A stretch of 64,000 nucleotides of DNA, taken from NCBI GenBank assembly GCA_018223125.1, contig JAAEZA010000002.1, positions 1-64,000 on the forward strand, read 5' to 3'. Position 1 is the stretch's first letter, and each line of letters opens with the position of its first letter. The DNA is from Paracoccaceae bacterium (lineage in GTDB: Bacteria > Pseudomonadota > Alphaproteobacteria > Rhodobacterales > Rhodobacteraceae). The translations under genes and the position numbers were made by a program. Below are positions 59,371 to 64,000 of this stretch, one piece after another. The notes beneath the pieces are model-generated. The model was not told the DNA's origin, did not search any database, and was given only the letters and a program-made list of their open reading frames with translations.

Positions 59371-60073
59371 ATTATCTCCCGATTGGTTAATGCGCTCTGA
59401 ATCGTTGTCCAGGCGCTGTGTTGGTACCCGAATCCTAGAGCAGCTGAATGGCATGGTCTACAGATTCCACTCTGTCAGCGACCGGTATTTCATGAAAATG
59501 AACGGACCTGTTGTTTGCTTTTCTGTTCGCCAAAACTCGCTTTCTGCTCAGTTTTTGAAAGATGAATTATCCCTAGAGTTGCATAGCTCAACCAGATGCC
59601 GAGGAACAATTCGAATCCTGAAACAACATAGTGTGTGACACAACCGAACCTCTCAATATCCTGTAGTTGAAAGCGGCAGATGCGGATTCTCGCACATCAC
59701 GCACGCGAAAACTTTACAAAATTGAAGTTAAAATTTTACAAAACTTTACAAACGAAGTTTTCGTTTTTGGCGACAACTCGGTGCTTTGCCTCTGATTTTG
59801 CAAATAAAGACGCAGAAATCCCGATTCTTTCTAAAAGTGAATATTTAATTGCGAAAACCGAGCCACCGGCAATTCCGGGCGCTCCGTGACAAGTTTGCAT
59901 CGTTTTTCACGCTTTTTTCTCAAGTTTTCCCAGACTCTGTACGAGTGTTAACAACAATGCGTCACAAACCCGCCACATTATTTGAGAATACTACCACAAG
60001 ATGTAACCAATCCCTGACGCTTGGTAGAAACCCAGGAGCGCGTCTTGAGACCAAGAAAGACATGGTGGGGCAA
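59371..60073. other. Gene-free, partly AT-rich region with a symmetric repeat
   Basis: No supported gene lies here. Short frames at 59339-59638 and 59680-59889 have neither a ribosome site nor recognisable sequence. The region between 59690 and 59850 is AT-rich and holds the repeat at 59704-59761. The last part serves as the promoter of the response regulator gene at 60074. Confidence 0.5.
59704..59761. repeat. Inverted repeat enclosing three TTTACAAA direct repeats
   Basis: CGAAAACTT (59704-59712) and AAGTTTTCG (59753-59761) are perfect nine-base arms. Between and overlapping them TTTACAAA occurs at 59711, 59733 and 59743, with spacings of 22 and 10 bases, close to two and one helical turns. 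This phasing is typical of cooperative protein-binding sites. Confidence 0.6.
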
Positions 60074-61114
60074 ATGAAAATTCTCGCGGTTGATGATGAC
60101 GAAATCATCCTGGAGCTGCTGAAAGAGGTCGTAGGGGCTGCCGGCTTTCCTGACATCACTCTGGTGACGTCCGGTGCCGAAGCCTTGCATACAATCAAAA
60201 ACAGCCCGACCCGCTTTGACTGTTTTCTTCTGGACATCCAGATGCCGGAAATGGACGGGATCGAGTTGTGCCATCACATCCGCCAGTTCCCCGCCTACCG
60301 CTCTGCACCGATCCTTATGATCACCGCTATGGCCGACCGCCAGTATATCGACCGCGCCTTTACAGCGGGCGCGTCGGATTATGTCACCAAACCCTTTGAC
60401 GTGCTGGAACTGGGCACCCGCGTAAACCTTGCCGCCCGTCTGGTACAGGAACACGCTGCAGCAGAAGACAAAAGCTTCGCTCTTGAAGCGCTGCGGGATC
60501 AAATCGAAACCAAGAACCCTGTCGCCCTTTCCGAAGAAATCCGGATCGATGGTGTGGCCGGAGTGATCGGCAAACTCGCCTTTGAAAACTACATTTTGCA
60601 ACTGACACGCGGAGGGCTGTTCGGTTCCTGCATCGTTGCTTTTCAGGTGGCCAATATTTCAACAATTCACGCGCACAGCTCGGGTAGCGACTTCTCCAAT
60701 ACAATCATCGATATTGCCGAAGCGATTTCCGACAACTTGCGCCGGAGTGAATTTTTCCTCAGCTATCGGGGCGATGGCCAGTTTGTCGCCATCTGCCACA
60801 AGGTGGTAATGGATACATTCAATGATCTGCCCGGTGAAATCGCAATGTCGATCCGGGATATGGAACTTGTCTATGACAATGGCGCCAAGATGGATGTGCA
60901 ACTGGTTATGGGGCAACCTGTCAAATGTGGTTTCTTCAGCAGCAAGAACACGCTTGAACCACTGTACAAGGCCGTAGACGCTGCCGAAACCGCTGCGCAG
61001 TCCCTGCGCCGGCTTCCCAAGAACAACGGCTGGTCAAGCAAGATAGATACCATTCGCAACCGCTTGAAACATCCATCGGCCAAAAATGTCACCAAATTGG
61101 AAATGGGCTTCTGA
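60074..61114 (+). CDS. Response regulator with a degenerate GGDEF domain
   Basis: 346 residues. The N-terminal receiver has Asp54 in LLDIQMPEMDG and Lys106 in VTKPFD. A helical linker (about 115-170) leads to a GGDEF-fold region, where the signature reads YRGDGQF (231-237) instead of GGDEF/GGEEF; the metal and GTP residues are therefore missing and no diguanylate cyclase activity is expected. It may act as a c-di-GMP sensor or protein partner. GGTGGGGCAA precedes ATG 60074; ATG 60062 is possible. It overlaps the Hpt gene by one base, so the two belong to one signalling unit. Confidence 0.83.
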   Translation: MKILAVDDDEIILELLKEVVGAAGFPDITLVTSGAEALHTIKNSPTRFDCFLLDIQMPEMDGIELCHHIRQFPAYRSAPILMITAMADRQYIDRAFTAGASDYVTKPFDVLELGTRVNLAARLVQEHAAAEDKSFALEALRDQIETKNPVALSEEIRIDGVAGVIGKLAFENYILQLTRGGLFGSCIVAFQVANISTIHAHSSGSDFSNTIIDIAEAISDNLRRSEFFLSYRGDGQFVAICHKVVMDTFNDLPGEIAMSIRDMELVYDNGAKMDVQLVMGQPVKCGFFSSKNTLEPLYKAVDAAETAAQSLRRLPKNNGWSSKIDTIRNRLKHPSAKNVTKLEMGF

Positions 61115-61437
61115 TGAATCCCGCACTGTCTGACAAGCTTCTGGAGATACGGGGAAAGTTCGTTAGCAGCCTGCCCGAGCGGGAGGAACGTCTTTCAGCC
61201 CTTCACACAAAGCTGACCGCGGGCACCTGTACAGCCAATGACATGGACGAGTTGCGCTTTATCGTGCATAAAATTCACGGTCTGGCCGGTACTTTGGGCT
61301 TTAATGCATTGGGCGGTTTTGCTGCCAATCTGGAAAAAGACGTTAATGCGGCCATCGAAAAGGGCGGCTACAGCAGCGCATTATGTGACGGTGTCACAAG
61401 CCTTATCGGTTACGTACAGGATGCGATAAAGACCTGA
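61114..61437 (+). CDS. Histidine phosphotransfer (Hpt) protein
   Basis: 107 residues, a stand-alone four-helix Hpt domain. The phospho-accepting His55 is in VHKIHGLAGTLGF. It would pass phosphate between the receiver of a hybrid kinase and a response regulator. The start A is shared with the preceding stop (TGATG), which suggests coupled translation with the receiver/GGDEF-like gene. The hybrid kinase and CheY-like gene opposite are the natural partners. Confidence 0.9.
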   Translation: MNPALSDKLLEIRGKFVSSLPEREERLSALHTKLTAGTCTANDMDELRFIVHKIHGLAGTLGFNALGGFAANLEKDVNAAIEKGGYSSALCDGVTSLIGYVQDAIKT

Positions 61438-61456
61438 TCCAAACTTCGTTTCCAAA

Positions 61457-61477
61457 GAAGGGGCACTTTGCCCCTTC
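61457..61477. terminator. Hairpin between the converging Hpt and CheY genes
   Basis: GAAGGGGCA and TGCCCCTTC form a nine-base-pair stem on a three-base loop, without a T run; a weak bidirectional terminator. Confidence 0.55.
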
Positions 61478-61483
61478 AGGCCC

Positions 61484-61870
61484 TCAGGCCTCCTGCCCGT
61501 CCCAGATCGCACGGATCTCATCCGCAAGGGTTGTCGGATCAAACGGCTTCACAATCACAGCTTTCGCCCCCTGATCCAGCAGCGCCTGTTTTTCCTTCTG
61601 ATGGGCTTTCGCAGTCATGAATACAGCAGGCACCCCGTCCAGCGCCGAAATCTTGCGCAGCTCCCGCAGGGTATCCTCCCCCCCGATCACCGGCATCATT
61701 ACATCCAGCAGGATAAGGTCCGGTGCATAGTCTTCGGCCACCGCAATAGCGTCATGACCGGAAGCGCATTGGTGCACGTCAAAGCCGCCAATCATCTCCA
61801 GCGCGATTTTAGCTATTTCCCGGATATCCGCGTCATCTTCGACGTGGAGGATTTTTTCAAGTGCGGCCAT
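61484..61870 (-). CDS. CheY-like single-domain response regulator
   Basis: 128 residues, receiver domain only. The acidic pair EDDAD near residue 11-15, phospho-acceptor Asp56 in LLDVMMP, Thr86 in FMTAK and Lys108 in VIVKPFD are all present. With no output domain it acts by protein contact or as a phosphate relay or sink. It follows the hybrid kinase by 13 bases on the same strand, and faces the Hpt gene. Confidence 0.92.
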   Translation of the reverse strand: MAALEKILHVEDDADIREIAKIALEMIGGFDVHQCASGHDAIAVAEDYAPDLILLDVMMPVIGGEDTLRELRKISALDGVPAVFMTAKAHQKEKQALLDQGAKAVIVKPFDPTTLADEIRAIWDGQEA

Positions 61871-61883
61871 ATTAACTTAGTCT

Positions 61884-64000
61884 CTATGATAGTGTGAGCT
61901 TGTTTTTCACGGTATCCATGATCTCTGCAAGGATTTTTTCGTTTGTTACGCGGGATTTCAACAATACCGACGAGATATTTTCATCACGCAAATCCGCGCT
62001 TTCGTCACCGGAAAATACAATCACCGGCATTTTGTTGAAATTTCGTTGCTTATGCGTCTTGATAAGCTCCAGCCCGTGGCCGTCCGGCAGATTCAAATCC
62101 AGCAGCATCAGGTCGTAACTGTTTGCCTCCATCATCTCTCTGGCGCTTTCGATTGACGGGGCGGCATCCACATCCGCCAGTTCGCCCATAATGTTCTTCA
62201 CAACCTCGCGGGTGCCTGCATCGTCCTCCACATGAAGGATACGCGGCCGGGCTGTGTCCGCGTCCTCTGTCACGGTTTGCAGCAGTGTGATCAGTTCGTG
62301 GTTGTTAGGGGGTTTGCGGAACAGCCCCTTGAGGTTTTCCGGCACGGGATCGCCTATTTCAAGCTGGCTGCCGGTTATAATAATAACGGGCAGATCATTG
62401 TGTTTGTCCGTATGGCGCAATTCGTTCAGCAGGTCGATTCCATTCCCGTCTGGCAATTGCAGGTCGAGTGTCAGGGCGTCGAACTTCATGTGAGCCAGCC
62501 GGTCGCGTGCACTGGCAACATCCAGCGAGATGGTGACGTTGAACCCTTCGAACTCAAGAACATTTTTCAGGGTCAAAGCGACATCGCGGTCATCTTCACA
62601 CACAAGTACATGGGGCAAGGCAGGGGCCAGTGTGCTGGCAGGTGCCAGCTTGACCGCTTCCAGAAGGTCCAGATCGAACCAGAAGTCGGTGCCCACATCA
62701 GGCACACTGCGGAAATACAATTCGCCTCCGTGATGCTCCACGATCATTTTGGAGATGCTCAATCCCAGACCGGTGCCGCCTTTCTTGCGCACATCCGAAG
62801 AATCCGCCTGCGTGAACTTGTCGAAGATTGTTGGCTGGGCCTCCAGAGGGATACCGGAGCCTTGATCAGACACCGTCACCCGCATCTTGTCCCCGAAAGC
62901 TTCAAGCTTGATGTCCACAGTGCTGCCGCTATCGGAAAATTTCGCCGCGTTGGACATCAAGTTCGCCATGACCTGCAACAAACGCCCCGCGTCACCATGA
63001 GTATAAACAGGGGTGTCAGGCGCAATCACGTTGAAACTTATGCCCAGTTCCTCGCCATAGGATTTGTTGGATTCCAGCGCGTCCCCCAGCAGTTGGGTCA
63101 TTTCCAACCGTTCCATCTGGAAGTCCATCTTGCCGGCTTCGATTTTCTCGATATCCAGAATGTCATTGATAAGACGGACCAGACGTTCGCAATTGTTGTA
63201 AGCGATTTCGATCATCGCTTTGGGTTTGTCAGGCAGAGCGCCCATCGCGCCGGTGCGCACCAGACCGAGAGATCCCTTGATGGAGGTCAAAGGCGTGCGC
63301 AATTCGTGGCTGACGGTGGCCACGAACTCGGACTTTGCCTTGTCGGCTGCTTTGGACGTGGTCAGATCGCGGATAATCGCCAGGAAATACGGGCGGTGGT
63401 ACTTGGGTTCGATGTACTGAAGGTTCACTTCTACCGGCATGACCGAACCATCGGACAGCAGATGTTCTGTCTCGTAAACCTCGGAAGAAACCTCGCCGCT
63501 TAGAAGCCGGTCCAGCCTTTTCTGCAGCGCTTCCCGTGTCAGCGTCGTATTGGTATCAAGCGGCCCGTGATTGAGGAATTCCTCAAACGTATTGCCTGCC
63601 CGGCGCAGGGCTTCTTCGTTGCTATAGAAGTAGCGCAGGGTTTCCGGCCAGAACATGTGGACAGCATCGGTACTCAGATCGAGGGCGGTCTTGAAGCGGC
63701 GGATTTCCCGTTCCGCAGTTGCCCGCTCCGTAATGTCCCGCACGATCGCGACGAACTGGTCACCCTTGTCGTTCATCCGCAGTTTCTGGATCGTCACCTC
63801 CGTCGGGCGGCGGTGCAGCGAACGGCGTTCGAATGTCACGGCATTTTTCTTGCCCTCCCGCAGGGGGGCAACACGCCGCTCGAAACTCTCGCGGTCGAAC
63901 TGTTCGTCATCATCAACCGGCGACTTGCCGCGATATGCGTTGTCAGCCCAGCCCACAGTGCGCAAAGCCGCCTTGTTCAGGTAGGTATACTCCAGCGTCT
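61884..64000 (-). CDS. Hybrid histidine kinase with two PAS and two receiver domains (5' end outside)
   Basis: The frame is open to the window edge: upstream of the GTG at 63965 the codons read EYTYLNKAALRT, part of a PAS domain, so the start lies beyond 64000. Counting from that GTG, the first PAS ends near 85, a second PAS covers about 90-205, and HisKA has phospho-acceptor His220 in VSHELRTPLTS. Then come a HATPase with GTGLGLSISK and two receiver domains (CEDDRDVA, with Asp in LTLDLQLPDG; and VEDDAGTRE, with Asp in LLDLNLPDG). No membrane helix is visible in this part. It probably feeds the Hpt protein and CheY-like regulator next door. Confidence 0.9.
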   Translation of the reverse strand, partial: TLEYTYLNKAALRTVGWADNAYRGKSPVDDDEQFDRESFERRVAPLREGKKNAVTFERRSLHRRPTEVTIQKLRMNDKGDQFVAIVRDITERATAEREIRRFKTALDLSTDAVHMFWPETLRYFYSNEEALRRAGNTFEEFLNHGPLDTNTTLTREALQKRLDRLLSGEVSSEVYETEHLLSDGSVMPVEVNLQYIEPKYHRPYFLAIIRDLTTSKAADKAKSEFVATVSHELRTPLTSIKGSLGLVRTGAMGALPDKPKAMIEIAYNNCERLVRLINDILDIEKIEAGKMDFQMERLEMTQLLGDALESNKSYGEELGISFNVIAPDTPVYTHGDAGRLLQVMANLMSNAAKFSDSGSTVDIKLEAFGDKMRVTVSDQGSGIPLEAQPTIFDKFTQADSSDVRKKGGTGLGLSISKMIVEHHGGELYFRSVPDVGTDFWFDLDLLEAVKLAPASTLAPALPHVLVCEDDRDVALTLKNVLEFEGFNVTISLDVASARDRLAHMKFDALTLDLQLPDGNGIDLLNELRHTDKHNDLPVIIITGSQLEIGDPVPENLKGLFRKPPNNHELITLLQTVTEDADTARPRILHVEDDAGTREVVKNIMGELADVDAAPSIESAREMMEANSYDLMLLDLNLPDGHGLELIKTHKQRNFNKMPVIVFSGDESADLRDENISSVLLKSRVTNEKILAEIMDTVKNKLTLS

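Noticed and set aside
59339-59638. 99-codon frame beside the binding-protein gene
   Set aside because: It starts inside the signal peptide region of the opposite gene and lacks a ribosome site or domain.
62232-63503. 423-codon open frame opposite the hybrid kinase
   Set aside because: Antisense shadow of the PAS/HisKA/receiver gene.
1-64000. CRISPR arrays, insertion sequences or prophage genes
   Set aside because: No regularly spaced repeat set, transposase or integrase sequence was found; the repeats seen are short and dispersed.

Overview
The window reads as a chromosomal stretch from an alphaproteobacterium of the Rhodobacterales (Roseobacter group). The reasons are moderate-to-high GC with tightly packed, ATGA-overlapping operons, a DctPQM TRAP transporter with its own two-component pair, MlaA-MlaC without the rest of the Mla set, a GlnK-AmtB pair, a fused HyuA-HyuB hydantoinase beside a MarR-like regulator, and short GGGGATATTT/CAATGTTCC-type motifs recurring between genes. 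No rRNA, CRISPR array, phage or insertion sequence is visible. One tRNA (Lys, UUU) is present.

Layout. 1-1.2 kb: the 5' end of mtaB and dapF on the minus strand, then tRNA-Lys. 1.6-6.0 kb: a Csu-type (spore coat U) chaperone-usher pilus locus that looks damaged: the chaperone has one domain only and the usher carries an in-frame stop. 6.0-12.3 kb: a dicarboxylate-type TRAP system, sensor DctB and regulator DctD (whose sigma-54 module is degenerate) divergent from dctPQM. 12.3-20.4 kb: a small SCP2 protein, then a nucleoside uptake and salvage operon (PfkB kinase, nucleoside hydrolase, 2-oxoglutarate/Fe(II) oxygenase, BMP-family binding protein, ATPase, two permeases). The ATPase gene is frameshifted by a 74-bp divergent tandem duplication. 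20.4-25.2 kb: HD phosphohydrolase, amidase, an M15-like protein, a short-chain dehydrogenase and a LacI regulator.

25.4-34.4 kb: DUF4331 protein, HyuAB with divergent MarR-like regulator, rsmD with a ferredoxin/rubredoxin-reductase-like flavoprotein, a Prx5-type peroxiredoxin, a structured-RNA candidate and a small secreted protein. 34.5-38.1 kb (minus): MscS channel, pterin carbinolamine dehydratase, COG3146-type acyltransferase, glycerophosphodiesterase and RidA. 38.2-47.2 kb: a two-gene type I secretion exporter divergent from mlaA-mlaC, a PBP1A-type transglycosylase/transpeptidase, and glnK-amtB.

47.3-59.4 kb: class II aldolase, GlxA-type AraC regulator, and a catabolic series of acyl-CoA dehydrogenase, NDP-forming acyl-CoA ligase, CaiD-like hydratase, class III aminotransferase and a PotABC-like importer, with the matching binding protein convergent to it. 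These look like uptake and CoA-dependent breakdown of an aminated or quaternary-amine acid, which is an inference. 60-64 kb: a signalling module of a receiver/degenerate-GGDEF protein, an Hpt protein, a CheY-like receiver and a hybrid histidine kinase cut by the window end. The most notable signals are the chimeric ATPase gene, the oxygenase inside the nucleoside operon, the decaying pilus locus, the RNA candidate near 33.9 kb, and two families of intergenic repeats.
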